From: Treponema sp.
GTDB lineage: Bacteria; Spirochaetota; Spirochaetia; Treponematales; Treponemataceae
Length of the DNA stretch: 64,000 nucleotides
Assembly (NCBI GenBank): GCA_024402565.1
Contig: JAKSTM010000001.1
Coordinates: 117,658 to 181,657 of the forward strand
Direction of reading: 5' to 3'
In this document: positions 1 through 8,217 of the stretch, piece by piece
How the letters are laid out: the number at the start of each line of letters is the position of its first letter
Numbering within the stretch: the stretch's first letter is position 1
Notes under the pieces: generated by a model
What the model was told of the DNA's origin: nothing
Seen by the model: only the letters and a program-made list of their open reading frames with translations
The model's database searches: none
Program-made: the position numbers and the translations under genes

Positions 1-2
1 AA

Positions 3-812
3 AACGGTCCTATGATCGGCGAAATTGCGGGCCGTCTTTCCGGCGGCTATATGTCAGGCTGGACTTTCCCATATGCAAGCGACCTGAACTTAACAAAGCA
101 GGGGCTTCTTATCGCGTCCGGAAAAGAACCTTCGGATTTGGTAAACCGCCGTAAACCTGTTACTTTTAATCCGGGGCCTCAGTGTCAGGGAAACGAAAAA
201 CCTTACGAACTTTTTGAAATCCCTTGTACAAAAACAAGTGCGGAAAGAGCCTGGATTTCAATTCCCGGAACAGTGGAAGAAGTAAATCTTCCTTCAAAAA
301 AAGAATATGTTGAAGATTTCCTTCCACGGGCAACTGTAAGTCTTGGAGGTAAAGTTGATTTTCCTCGAAACAACGTTCAGAAGTGCGGAAATGTAATCAC
401 CCGGGCTTTGAAGCGTGAAGACGCCGTAAATGCTGCCGAAACAACTGTCAGTGATATTTTTATCCGCCTGAAGGCAAATGATGCGGCTACAGAAAAATTC
501 CTTGCAGGCAGCTCTGAAAAAGATGAAGAAAGCTTCCCGCCTTCGGCGTTCACTGTTTCTGAATCAGATTTTGAAAAGATTTCCGGAACTATCGGAGAAA
601 ATGAGAGTTTTCTTTCTGCAATTTCCGGATGTTTTGATATTGAAAAATATGAAAGTCTTCTGGACTGGAATTATCTTTCTATGAAAGATGCTCTTAAGAA
701 AGTGGATAAAATTCTTCCGGAACATAAGTCTTGTGAAAAAAAAGAATTTTTCCGTGCATTCTTGCGCGGTTCAGTTCAGCTTTCAGTATATTTTATGGAT
801 AAATTAAAATGA
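3..812 (+). CDS. C-terminal part of an ATP-grasp-like protein (5' end outside window)
   Basis: The reading frame is open to the left edge, with in-frame codons before the first ATG at 12, so the gene is cut by the window. About 270 residues are visible. The opening stretch GEIAGRLSGGYMSGWT resembles the end of an ATP-grasp catalytic core, where a conserved Glu and Arg sit near the metal and phosphates; this is a family resemblance from memory. The last ~150 residues are low in recognisable motifs. No signal peptide or membrane segment is seen in this part. Its stop overlaps the start of the following amidase gene (ATGA at 809-812), so the two are translationally coupled and probably co-transcribed. 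The substrate cannot be told. Confidence 0.55.
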   Translation, partial: NGPMIGEIAGRLSGGYMSGWTFPYASDLNLTKQGLLIASGKEPSDLVNRRKPVTFNPGPQCQGNEKPYELFEIPCTKTSAERAWISIPGTVEEVNLPSKKEYVEDFLPRATVSLGGKVDFPRNNVQKCGNVITRALKREDAVNAAETTVSDIFIRLKANDAATEKFLAGSSEKDEESFPPSAFTVSESDFEKISGTIGENESFLSAISGCFDIEKYESLLDWNYLSMKDALKKVDKILPEHKSCEKKEFFRAFLRGSVQLSVYFMDKLK

Positions 813-1828
813 AAAAGATTTTTGGATTATTTTGTTTGTTAATTATTTCTTTCTCTCTTTCAGCTTATTCACTGGTTGAAAAGTCAAAAGAATATGGAAT
901 GACCTTATATTATGACAGCCTTACAGAAAGCGGAATGCTTGAAAAAAACGGTCATTTTGTGTCTTTTCGTGCAAACGAACAGATTATTCTTTTTGACGGA
1001 ACTCTTATGAAACTTACAGATGCTCCTGTCATTGAAGATAACAGAATTTCAGTTACAAATGATTTTATGGAAAGTGCCGAAAACTTTTTTCATCAGGAAG
1101 ATCTTTCCATTCCATTTAAGGTTGGCGCCATTGTAATAGATCCAGGCCACGGAGGCAAAGATCCAGGGGCAAGTAAATCATTTAACCTGAACGGAAGAAA
1201 ATTTACTTGTACCGAAAAAGATGTAAATTTGAGAGTGGGACTTCTGCTTTATGACCGTCTTAAGCGGGCTTATCCAAATAAAAAGGTTATTATGACCCGT
1301 AATACAGATAAATTCCTTTCTCTCGAACAACGTACTGATATTGCAAATTCAGTAAATGTTGGGAAAGACGAAGCTACTTTGTTTATTTCAATACATCAAA
1401 ATTCTTCGTTAAATAAAACAGCTTCCGGTTACGAAGTATGGTATCTTACACCTGGATATCGTCGCACAGTACTTGATAAAGCAGATGCCGATAATAATGC
1501 AACATTGTTTCCTATTTTAAATTCCATGATGGAAGAAGAATATACAACAGAAAGTATTATGATTGCAAAATTCATCATGGATGGTCTTCAAGCTCAGATC
1601 GGTAATGAATCTTCAGCTCGCGGAATGAAAGCCGAAGAATGGTTTGTTGTACGTAATTCAAATATGCCTAGTGTCCTTATTGAACTGGGATTTGTATCAA
1701 ATGAAAAAGAGGCTTCGTTACTAACAAATGATGAATACTTGAAAAAAGCTTCCTTAGGAATATATAATGGGATTTCAGCGTTTATTACACATTTTGAACG
1801 TTCAAAAGGATTTACATCTGTAAAATGA
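809..1828 (+). CDS. N-acetylmuramoyl-L-alanine amidase (Amidase_3 family)
   Basis: 339 residues with an N-terminal signal peptide (about residues 1-19, KKIFGLFCLLIISFSLSAYS), so exported to the periplasm. The catalytic Amidase_3 domain covers roughly residues 105-325: IVIDPGHGGKDPGA holds the first zinc His, EKDVNLRVGLLLYDRL the zinc Glu, FISIHQNSS the second His, and SVLIELGFVSNEKEASLL the C-terminal catalytic Glu. These enzymes cleave the amide bond between MurNAc and the stem peptide during cell separation and wall turnover. The preceding ~90 residues are a treponeme-type N-terminal region of unknown role. It overlaps its upstream neighbour by 4 bp and the downstream GerMN gene by 4 bp. 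It is the counterpart of the amidase near flaA1 in T. pallidum. Confidence 0.93.
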   Translation: MKKIFGLFCLLIISFSLSAYSLVEKSKEYGMTLYYDSLTESGMLEKNGHFVSFRANEQIILFDGTLMKLTDAPVIEDNRISVTNDFMESAENFFHQEDLSIPFKVGAIVIDPGHGGKDPGASKSFNLNGRKFTCTEKDVNLRVGLLLYDRLKRAYPNKKVIMTRNTDKFLSLEQRTDIANSVNVGKDEATLFISIHQNSSLNKTASGYEVWYLTPGYRRTVLDKADADNNATLFPILNSMMEEEYTTESIMIAKFIMDGLQAQIGNESSARGMKAEEWFVVRNSNMPSVLIELGFVSNEKEASLLTNDEYLKKASLGIYNGISAFITHFERSKGFTSVK

Positions 1829-2298
1829 AGTTTTATATAAAAAAATTAAATAAAATCTCACTGGTGTTTTTTTGCATAATTTGTGCATCTTTGATTCTTT
1901 CATTAACAATGTTTCTTGTTAAGAAAAATGGGGCCAGACGGGTTTTTGTTTTTCCTTCAGTAGAAAAGGGCGTTTATATTGTAGAAACTCGTCGATTACA
2001 AACAAAAACTTCCAAACCTAATGTTGAATATTACATTGATGAATTAATGCTTGGACCTCAAACTGAAAGATGTCGATTTATTTTTCCTAAAAAAACGAAA
2101 ATTTTAAGCATAATTCAGAAAAATAAAGTTTTATATGTAGATTTTTCAAAAGACATTGTTAATCCTGAAGAGGAAAGTAAACTTTTACCAGGTAAACAGG
2201 CAATGGAATTGTTTAAAACGAACATAAAAAAGAATTTCCCTCGTATTTCACGGATTGAAATATTTGTAGAAGGGAATCCAGCATATGAAATCCGATGA
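1825..2298 (+). CDS. Membrane-anchored GerMN-domain protein
   Basis: 157 residues. A hydrophobic stretch at about residues 10-32 gives a single N-terminal membrane anchor or signal peptide, so the rest faces the periplasm. Residues ~60-155 look like a GerMN domain: ELMLGPQTERCRFIFPKKTKILSI is followed by NKVLYVDFSKDIV, the typical hydrophobic strand with VDFS. GerMN domains occur in spore germination GerM and in periplasmic or lipoprotein partners of wall enzymes. The ATG overlaps the end of the amidase gene (ATGA, 1825-1828), which suggests a joint role in peptidoglycan metabolism. That functional link is inference. Confidence 0.75.
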   Translation: MKFYIKKLNKISLVFFCIICASLILSLTMFLVKKNGARRVFVFPSVEKGVYIVETRRLQTKTSKPNVEYYIDELMLGPQTERCRFIFPKKTKILSIIQKNKVLYVDFSKDIVNPEEESKLLPGKQAMELFKTNIKKNFPRISRIEIFVEGNPAYEIR

Positions 2299-2400
2299 AT
2301 TTCCTTCTGGAAATGAGATTTACAATTTTTTTTGACTATTTTGCATGAAAATTGCTGGTATTAGTTGATTATTTAGAGTAGAGATTTTGGCAATTTCAAG

Positions 2401-2429
2401 TTGACAATTTTTCACCCTTATAAGATAAT
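2401..2429 (+). promoter_or_regulatory. Sigma70 promoter of flaA
   Basis: TTGACA (2401-2406), a 17-bp spacer, then GATAAT (2424-2429): consensus -35 and five of six at -10. The predicted transcript start near 2436 leaves a leader of about 43 nt containing AAGGAG before the flaA ATG at 2479. This is one of the best sigma70-type promoters in the window, as expected for an abundant flagellar sheath protein. No FliA-type box is seen here. Confidence 0.85.
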
Positions 2430-2478
2430 AGTCTTATATACAAGGCTACATCGAAATATAAAAAAGGAGCTTCAAAAA

Positions 2479-3639
2479 ATGAAGAAGACTTTAGGTTTAT
2501 TGGCAGCAGGATTGCTGCTTTTCACAGGCGTTGCTTTCGCTGAAGAAGCTGTGCTTATCGATTTCACTTACCTTAACGCTGACAAGACAACTGGCGGTGA
2601 AGAAGGCGAAAATGGTGAAAATAAAGATGGTAATGCAGTTTCATATAACAGCAGAACTGTAATGGACTTTTCTGTTAGTGCTGGAGCAACATTTACAGAA
2701 GATCAGAAAGATCTTATGAAAACATCACTGGCTCTTCCTGAATGGGAAGTTGAGCTCAATACTTCAGCACGCAATGTTACAAGCGTTGGTCTTTCTCAGG
2801 TTCTTGCTGCTCCTGTAAAAGAAAGTGCAGATGTTCCATTTGCTGGAAAAGAAGTAATGGGTGTTCGCATTGTTTTCCCTTCATGGGCATCAAATGCTAA
2901 TGCAAAAATCGTTCCACCATTCATCATTCCTGCATACGAACCACTCGGTGAACTTGATGAAAATGGTGTTCGTCAGCCACTTGAAGAAGGTGCTGATAAA
3001 TCAAGCTACAATACAGCTCATTCAGAAAATGAAAATGTAAACCGCGACTTCGAAGGAACACTCTTTGAAGGTGGTTATGGTCTGGTTAAAAACGTTGGAA
3101 CAGTAAAAGCAATTTCTGTAACAACAATGGGTATGAATTATCCACACGGACTTTATGTTCTCCTTACAGACACAGATGGTGTTGAACGCCGCTACTTCAT
3201 GGGATACCTTGGATTTGACGGTTGGAGAGAACTCCGTTGGAACAACCCACAGTACATCTCTGAAGTTCGTACACGTGAAATTCGCGTATACCCAATTTAC
3301 CCACGTGGACTTCCATTTGTTAAGTTCTCTGGATTCCAGATTACTCGTGATGCTGCACACATTGGTGGAGACTTCATCGGATACTTCAAAGACGTAAAAA
3401 TCATTTACGACAAAGCTATCCTTAAGGGAGATCGTGATATTGCTGATGAAGACCTTTGGGGAATCATTGGTAAAAAAGAATCTGCTCGTCAGAATGCTGA
3501 AATGATGAAGTTTGGTAACAAACAGGTTGATCGCTACCTCGAAAGAGCTAAGATGTCAACAGAAGATGAATTCACACCTTCTCTTACAGCTGGTTCAAAC
3601 TCAAACGCTCAGCAGACATCAGGAAACGCAGCTAACTAA
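2479..3639 (+). CDS. flaA: Flagellar filament outer-layer (sheath) protein FlaA
   Basis: 386 residues from ATG 2479, chosen because AAAAAGGAG lies 9 bases upstream and a clean signal peptide follows (KKTLGLLAAGLLLFTGVAFA, cleavage near AFA/EE). A longer frame from the TTG at 2401 is excluded since that TTG is the promoter -35 box. Spirochaete FlaA is exported by Sec to the periplasm, where it coats the FlaB core of the endoflagellum. Typical family stretches include GVRIVFPSWASNANAKI and the central MGYLGFDGWRELRW, followed by YPRGLPFVKFSGFQI. The C-terminal tail is polar (Ser, Asn, Gln rich). Codon use is strongly biased (C-ending Phe, Tyr, His codons), unlike neighbours, fitting high expression. 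Monocistronic: own promoter and terminator. Confidence 0.95.
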   Translation: MKKTLGLLAAGLLLFTGVAFAEEAVLIDFTYLNADKTTGGEEGENGENKDGNAVSYNSRTVMDFSVSAGATFTEDQKDLMKTSLALPEWEVELNTSARNVTSVGLSQVLAAPVKESADVPFAGKEVMGVRIVFPSWASNANAKIVPPFIIPAYEPLGELDENGVRQPLEEGADKSSYNTAHSENENVNRDFEGTLFEGGYGLVKNVGTVKAISVTTMGMNYPHGLYVLLTDTDGVERRYFMGYLGFDGWRELRWNNPQYISEVRTREIRVYPIYPRGLPFVKFSGFQITRDAAHIGGDFIGYFKDVKIIYDKAILKGDRDIADEDLWGIIGKKESARQNAEMMKFGNKQVDRYLERAKMSTEDEFTPSLTAGSNSNAQQTSGNAAN

Positions 3640-3650
3640 AGCTAAATAAA

Positions 3651-3790
3651 TACGCTAAACAAAGCGTATGTGTAAAACGTCTTTAATCTAAAGCACGTTC
3701 AAGTAAATAGGAATTGGAAACTTTTCCTAAACTCAAACTTGAGTTGACTTCACTTGAATGGACTGGAAATGATTAAAGACGTTTTTTTTT
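3651..3790 (+). terminator. Structured 3' region and terminator of flaA
   Basis: A hairpin TACGCT/AGCGTA (3651-3656 with 3663-3668) is followed by a 15-bp perfect outer stem, AAAACGTCTTTAATC (3674-3688) with its complement at 3771-3785, ending in a run of T to 3790. The outer stem encloses further nested pairs: TTCAAGT/ACTTGAA (3698-3704 with 3752-3758), TAGGAA/TTCCTA (3708-3713 with 3724-3729), and ACTCAA/TTGAGT (3731-3736 with 3739-3744). The whole is a branched fold much larger than an ordinary terminator. Confidence 0.85.
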
Positions 3791-3810
3791 CTCCAAAATC
3801 TACAGTTTTC

Positions 3811-3838
3811 TTGCTAAATTCTCATTTTTTGGTAAAAT
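3811..3838 (+). promoter_or_regulatory. Putative promoter of the RelA/SpoT-TPR gene
   Basis: TTGCTA (3811-3816), 16-bp spacer, TAAAAT (3833-3838). The ATG at 3847 is only 8 bases beyond the -10 box and no Shine-Dalgarno is present, so the transcript could be leaderless or nearly so. Both boxes are imperfect. Confidence 0.45.
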
Positions 3839-3846
3839 AAATATAT

Positions 3847-5097
3847 ATGAGTACTGAAAAAAATCTTCCTTCAAAAAATGAAATTAAAGCTGTCTATGAA
3901 TCTTATAATGCATATCTGACAGAGATTCTCTCAAATATTACAAATGTTCTTGCTGTTGCTCTTAAACTTTCTTCAAGACCAACTTTTAAAAAACGTGTAA
4001 AGTCATTTAAAAGTTATTATAAAAAGGTTTTGAGATTAAAACCTGGTGAAGCAGCTGTTTCAAAAGAATTAGTTCCTTTGACTGACATGATGGGAATTCG
4101 AGTTATTTGTGCCTTTCTGGAAGATATTAATCTTGCTATTGAACAGATTGGGACTCTTTTTCATGTTGTAGAAGTGGAACATAAAGGTGGTCAGAAATTT
4201 AGTGAATTTGGATATGAATCTGTTCATGTTCTAGTTCAAATTCCAGAAGAGTGTACTCCGCCATTAACAGATATCTATAAAGATTTGAAACCTCTTCCAA
4301 AAGAGGCTGTATGTGAAATTCAGATTCGTACTATTCTACAAGATGCTTGGGCAGAAGTTGAACATGAACTTATTTATAAAACAGAGTTTACACCCCTTGA
4401 TATTCCTTTACGAAGAAAACTTGCAAGCCTTAATGCATCCTTGAGTCTTGCAGATATTACTTTTCAGGAAATACGAGATTATCAGAATAAATTACAGCGG
4501 GAAATTTCTGAACGACGTAATTCATTCTATGCTATAGCTGACAACTTAACTTCAGATGGTGAAGAAAAAAAGAAGAGTGAAGATATTTCAAGAGTTACAC
4601 CGTTTGTACAAGGAACCATCGATGAAATGATTCTGAATGCAATTCATGCTCATAATGCTGGTAATCTTGATGAAGCGGTTAACATTTATTCCAGAATTAT
4701 TGAAGCGAATCCGGTTCCTCCGGAACCGGTTCTTGCTGTTATTCACAAACATCGTGGTATGGCATATTTTGCACTTAATAAATATGAAGAGGCTATTTCT
4801 GATTTTGACAGAAGTATCTCTTATGATCCAAAAGCTTTCCGTACTTATTATTACAAAGGAATTGTATATTCAATTGTAAAGAAATATGAGGAAGCAATTG
4901 ATTGTTTTACAGAAAGTTTGAAACTTAATGAATTTCAAGCTCATACTCATTATCGCCGTGCTCTGAGTTATTTTGAATTGGGTGAATTCGAAAAATCAAT
5001 GGGGGATGTTAATGATGCATTAAGTCTTGGAATTGAGGAAGAAGAAGTTCAGGGACTTAGAGAAAAGCTGGTTAAAAAATTCGGAATGGGAATGTAA
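3847..5097 (+). CDS. RelA/SpoT-domain (p)ppGpp synthetase-like protein with C-terminal TPRs
   Basis: 416 residues, cytosolic. Residues ~35-215 form a RelA_SpoT nucleotidyltransferase domain: RPTFKKRVKSFKSYYKKVL (substrate helix), LTDMMGIRVICAFLEDI (metal-binding Asp and conserved GxR), EFGYESVHVLVQIP (the GYxSxH-type motif, Tyr stacking on guanine) and CEIQIRTILQDAWAEVEHEL. No HD hydrolase, TGS or ACT domain is present, so it is a small-alarmone-synthetase-like form, not a long Rel. Residues ~255-410 carry about four tetratricopeptide repeats (ALNKYEEAISDFDRSISYDP is one), which should bind a protein or peptide partner and may gate activity. It makes or binds alarmone nucleotides; activity is inferred from motifs only. 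Start has no Shine-Dalgarno. Confidence 0.82.
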   Translation: MSTEKNLPSKNEIKAVYESYNAYLTEILSNITNVLAVALKLSSRPTFKKRVKSFKSYYKKVLRLKPGEAAVSKELVPLTDMMGIRVICAFLEDINLAIEQIGTLFHVVEVEHKGGQKFSEFGYESVHVLVQIPEECTPPLTDIYKDLKPLPKEAVCEIQIRTILQDAWAEVEHELIYKTEFTPLDIPLRRKLASLNASLSLADITFQEIRDYQNKLQREISERRNSFYAIADNLTSDGEEKKKSEDISRVTPFVQGTIDEMILNAIHAHNAGNLDEAVNIYSRIIEANPVPPEPVLAVIHKHRGMAYFALNKYEEAISDFDRSISYDPKAFRTYYYKGIVYSIVKKYEEAIDCFTESLKLNEFQAHTHYRRALSYFELGEFEKSMGDVNDALSLGIEEEEVQGLREKLVKKFGMGM

Positions 5098-5137
5098 AAA
5101 AAGTTTAAGAAATTTATAAAAAATTGTATTTTATGTG

Positions 5138-5166
5138 TTGACTAAAAATCTGGTTTCATATAATAT
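5138..5166 (+). promoter_or_regulatory. Promoter of tRNA-Glu
   Basis: TTGACT (5138-5143) followed by TATAAT at 5159-5164 (15-bp spacer) or TAATAT at 5161-5166 (17-bp spacer). It lies 30 bases before the tRNA. Confidence 0.7.
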
Positions 5167-5196
5167 ACAAACATCAGTCAACGAAATGACTTGTAT

Positions 5197-5268
5197 GTCT
5201 CCTTCGTCTAGTGGTTAGGACATCGGGTTTTCATCCCGACAACAGCAGTTCAATTCTGCTAGGAGATG
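5197..5268 (+). tRNA. tRNA-Glu (anticodon UUC)
   Basis: The cloverleaf is complete: acceptor GTCTCCT (5197-5203) pairs with AGGAGAT (5261-5267) with one G-U, the anticodon stem TCGGG/CCCGA encloses loop TTTTCAT with anticodon TTC at 5230-5232, and the T-arm reads AGCAG/CTGCT around TTCAATT. Discriminator G5268. CCA is not encoded. Confidence 0.96.
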
Positions 5269-5274
5269 CTAGAT

Positions 5275-5304
5275 AACCTGCTTGAATAAAGCAGGTTTTT
5301 TTTT
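5275..5304 (+). terminator. Rho-independent terminator of tRNA-Glu
   Basis: AACCTGCTT (5275-5283) pairs with AAGCAGGTT (5289-5297), a 9-bp stem with a 5-nt loop, followed by a run of T to 5304. Confidence 0.9.
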
Positions 5305-5381
5305 GCCTTTTTAAAATTCAAGTGTTTTTGAAAGAATAGACTGTATAGTTTTTTAAGAGGATATTTTCGGCGGATATTTTT

Positions 5382-7502
5382 ATGGATGAAGTTAAGGAAT
5401 ATAAAAGCTTAAATATTGAAAAATCGGCATCTTATATTAGTTCAGGCGGGCCGCTTTCTATAATGTATGAAAACTTTGAAGAAAGAAAAAGTCAAATCGA
5501 CCTTTTGAAAAGTATTTCGTATGCTTTTAATGAAAATAAACTGGGGGTTTTCGAAGCTGGTACTGGAGTTGGAAAATCTTATGCTTATTTAATCCCTTCT
5601 GCTTTGTGGGCGTTACAGAATAATGAAAAAATAATTATTTCTACTGGAACAATTAATCTGCAAAGTCAGCTTTGTGATAAAGATATTCCTGCAGTTGAAA
5701 ATATCCTTGGAAAAAAAATTAAATATATTTTAATGAAAGGTCGTCAGAATTATATATGTAAAAGACGACTTCAAGATGCCGCACTGATGCCGGATCTTTT
5801 TGAAGAAGATAATGAAAAAATTTTAAAAATCGCTGAATGGGCAAAAAAAAGCAGTACAGGAAGCAAAAGTGATATGGATTATATGCCTTCCGAAAGTGTT
5901 TGGACTCGGGTAAATTCGGAAAGCGATGCCTGTATGGGAAATAAATGTCCATTCTTTTCTGACTGTTTTGTTATGAAAGTTCGAAAGGAAGCTGCAGATG
6001 CGAACCTTATTGTAGTAAACCATCATCTTTTTTTTGCAGATATTGAAGCACGAATGAATGGTGGAGGATATGAAAATACAATTGTTCTTCCACCTTATAA
6101 TCGAATTGTTTTTGATGAAGCTCATGGAATTGAAAGCGCCGCAACTAGTTTTTTTAGTGAAAGTATAAACAGGTTTAAAGTAAATAAAGTAATTAATCAG
6201 TTGTACAGAAAAAGAAAAAATTCTGAATCTGGGCATCTTTTAAATGTTGCCATTATGTCTTCAAATGAAGATAAGGTTCTAGATGCTTTTGAAGTAACTT
6301 CACAAATCAGGAATGATTTGGTAAAACTAGAAACTGCAGCACAGGATTTAATTCAAAATGATTATTCTGTAAGGCTTTATGAAGTAACTGAAAGAAATTT
6401 TGGTCCTTTATTAAGCTGTATGGCAGACCTTAAACGAAGTCTTGGAAAGTTTTCTGATATAGTTAATAAAGTTCTTGAAGGTGTGGCAGACGAAGATAAA
6501 GATACTCCATCTTTTTGGGAAACACGTTCACTTTCACGAAATTTAGAACAATTTGTTTCATTGATTAATTCTTTTACAGTTTGGAATGAACATCCAGGAA
6601 ATGTGTTCTGGATTCAAAAAAAGCGTTTGCCTGCGGATATGGCAAAAGACGGAAATCCTTTTTATACGGTTTTTACTTCAACTCCTTTAGATATCTCCAG
6701 ACTTATGAATGAAGGTGTTTTTGAACCAATGAAATCTGTTGTTTTTACTTCAGCAACTCTTAGGACTGGAAACAGTTATTCTTATTGGATGAATAGAACA
6801 GGGCTTGCATTTGCAGATCAGGAAAGAATTATTGCAAAGGATTTTGAATCTCCATTTCCGTATCATTCAAACATGCTTTTTGCTGTTCCGAATGATGCAC
6901 CTTTTCAAGAAAATATTCAGTTTCAGCAATTTGTAGAAATGGCTTTGACTAAATTGATTCTTGCGGCAGGTGGTCGTACTTTAGTTTTATTTACATCTTA
7001 TGATTCTTTGAAAAGTGCTTTCAATACAGTTTCTCTTCAACTGAAAGGATTTACTGGAAAAATCTTGAAGCAGGGGGATGACGATAATGCACGTATCCTT
7101 GAAACTTTTAAGAATGAAACGGAAAGTGTTCTTTTTGCAACAGATTCCTTCTGGCAGGGCGTGGATGTACCTGGGGAATCCCTTTCCCAAGTGGTTATTG
7201 TAAAACTTCCATTTTCGGTTCCTAAAGATCCTGTGTTTATGGCAAGAAGCGAATCAATTGAAAGACGCGGTGGGAATGCTTTTATGGAATTAAGCGTTCC
7301 TGAAGCAGTAATAAAATTTCGCCAAGGAGTTGGCCGCCTTATTCGTACCGGTTCGGATCGTGGAGTTGTAATAGTACTGGATCGTCGTATTTATGAAAAA
7401 CGTTATGGTTCTATTTTTAATGCAAGTGTCCCGGAATGTAAAAGAACTTATGATACCTTTTCAGAAACTGTATCTAATGTAAAAAGGTTTATTGATTTAT
7501 AA
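5382..7502 (+). CDS. DinG/Rad3-type ATP-dependent DNA helicase
   Basis: 706 residues, superfamily 2 helicase of the XPD/DinG type. Motif I is EAGTGVGKSYAYLIP (about residues 60-75), motif II FDEAHGIE, motif III VFTSATLRTG, motif V WQGVDVPGESLSQVVI, motif VI FRQGVGRLIRT. Four cysteines between motifs Ia and II (one in NYICKRR, then CMGNKC and the Cys of FSDCF) are spaced as in the iron-sulfur cluster of this family. These enzymes unwind 5'-3' on DNA with R-loops, forks or damage. No exonuclease domain is fused at the N-terminus, unlike Gram-positive DinG. Start ATG 5382 has GGCGGA about 8 bases upstream. The next gene begins at 7552, so co-transcription is likely. Confidence 0.88.
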   Translation: MDEVKEYKSLNIEKSASYISSGGPLSIMYENFEERKSQIDLLKSISYAFNENKLGVFEAGTGVGKSYAYLIPSALWALQNNEKIIISTGTINLQSQLCDKDIPAVENILGKKIKYILMKGRQNYICKRRLQDAALMPDLFEEDNEKILKIAEWAKKSSTGSKSDMDYMPSESVWTRVNSESDACMGNKCPFFSDCFVMKVRKEAADANLIVVNHHLFFADIEARMNGGGYENTIVLPPYNRIVFDEAHGIESAATSFFSESINRFKVNKVINQLYRKRKNSESGHLLNVAIMSSNEDKVLDAFEVTSQIRNDLVKLETAAQDLIQNDYSVRLYEVTERNFGPLLSCMADLKRSLGKFSDIVNKVLEGVADEDKDTPSFWETRSLSRNLEQFVSLINSFTVWNEHPGNVFWIQKKRLPADMAKDGNPFYTVFTSTPLDISRLMNEGVFEPMKSVVFTSATLRTGNSYSYWMNRTGLAFADQERIIAKDFESPFPYHSNMLFAVPNDAPFQENIQFQQFVEMALTKLILAAGGRTLVLFTSYDSLKSAFNTVSLQLKGFTGKILKQGDDDNARILETFKNETESVLFATDSFWQGVDVPGESLSQVVIVKLPFSVPKDPVFMARSESIERRGGNAFMELSVPEAVIKFRQGVGRLIRTGSDRGVVIVLDRRIYEKRYGSIFNASVPECKRTYDTFSETVSNVKRFIDL

Positions 7503-7551
7503 ATCAGAAAATTTAAGTAAAATCTTTATTGGGTTGAAAGGTAATTCATTA

Positions 7552-8184
7552 ATGATTTATAATATAAGAATGATTAAAGAATTTTTACCTTATAACACAG
7601 TACGAAACAATGCATTAAAACTTGCTCATAAAATTTACCAGGATGGTTTTATTCCTGACGTAATTTATTGTTCACTTAGAGGCGGGGCTTATATGGCAAA
7701 CGTTATTAGTGAATATTTTAAAATCCTTTCGAAGAAAGAAAAATTTCATCCAGTTCTTTATGCTGGTGTTGTAGCACGTTCATATTCGGATATTGCACAG
7801 CATACAAAGGTCTATATTGATGGATGGACTTACCCACCAGAAAATCTTCGTCCGGGAGATAAAATTCTCCTTATAGATGATATTTTTGATTCAGGAAGAA
7901 CAATAAACAGTTTGGTCGAAACTCTCATGAATAGCCGTGGGATGCCTCGAGAAGATATTAAAGTTGTTGTTCATGATTACAAATATTTCACATATCAGGA
8001 AGAACAGCTTCCAATTCAACCAGATTATTATTGCAGAAAATTTGTGATTACAAATCCAGATGAAAATCGATGGATTCATTATCTTAGTCATGAATTAGTT
8101 GGCCTTGAAACTGAAGAACTTGAAAAATACTATTATGAAGAAGATCCAGAACTTAGAGACATTCTGAAGATTTTAGGAAAATAG
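7552..8184 (+). CDS. Phosphoribosyltransferase-domain protein
   Basis: 210 residues from ATG 7552, preferred over an in-frame TTG at 7492 that overlaps the helicase gene, because AAAGG stands about 10 bases before it. The PRPP-binding motif ILLIDDIFDSGRT lies near residues 103-115, preceded by VIYCSLRGGAYMANVI (type I PRTase fold, PPi loop) and VAARSYSDI-like flexible loop sequence (VVARSYSDIAQHT). The C-terminal region WIHYLSHELVGLE is like hypoxanthine/xanthine-guanine PRTases of archaeal and bacterial type. It probably salvages a purine base or acts as a regulator; the base is not determined by what is visible. Cytosolic. Confidence 0.8.
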   Translation: MIYNIRMIKEFLPYNTVRNNALKLAHKIYQDGFIPDVIYCSLRGGAYMANVISEYFKILSKKEKFHPVLYAGVVARSYSDIAQHTKVYIDGWTYPPENLRPGDKILLIDDIFDSGRTINSLVETLMNSRGMPREDIKVVVHDYKYFTYQEEQLPIQPDYYCRKFVITNPDENRWIHYLSHELVGLETEELEKYYYEEDPELRDILKILGK

Positions 8185-8217
8185 ATTAAGTATATTCCGT
8201 TCTTGAAGACGAGATTG

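Noticed and set aside
2401..2478. Longer flaA start at TTG 2401
   Set aside because: This TTG is the first half of the -35 box of a near-consensus promoter, and a good ribosome-binding site and signal peptide start at 2479.
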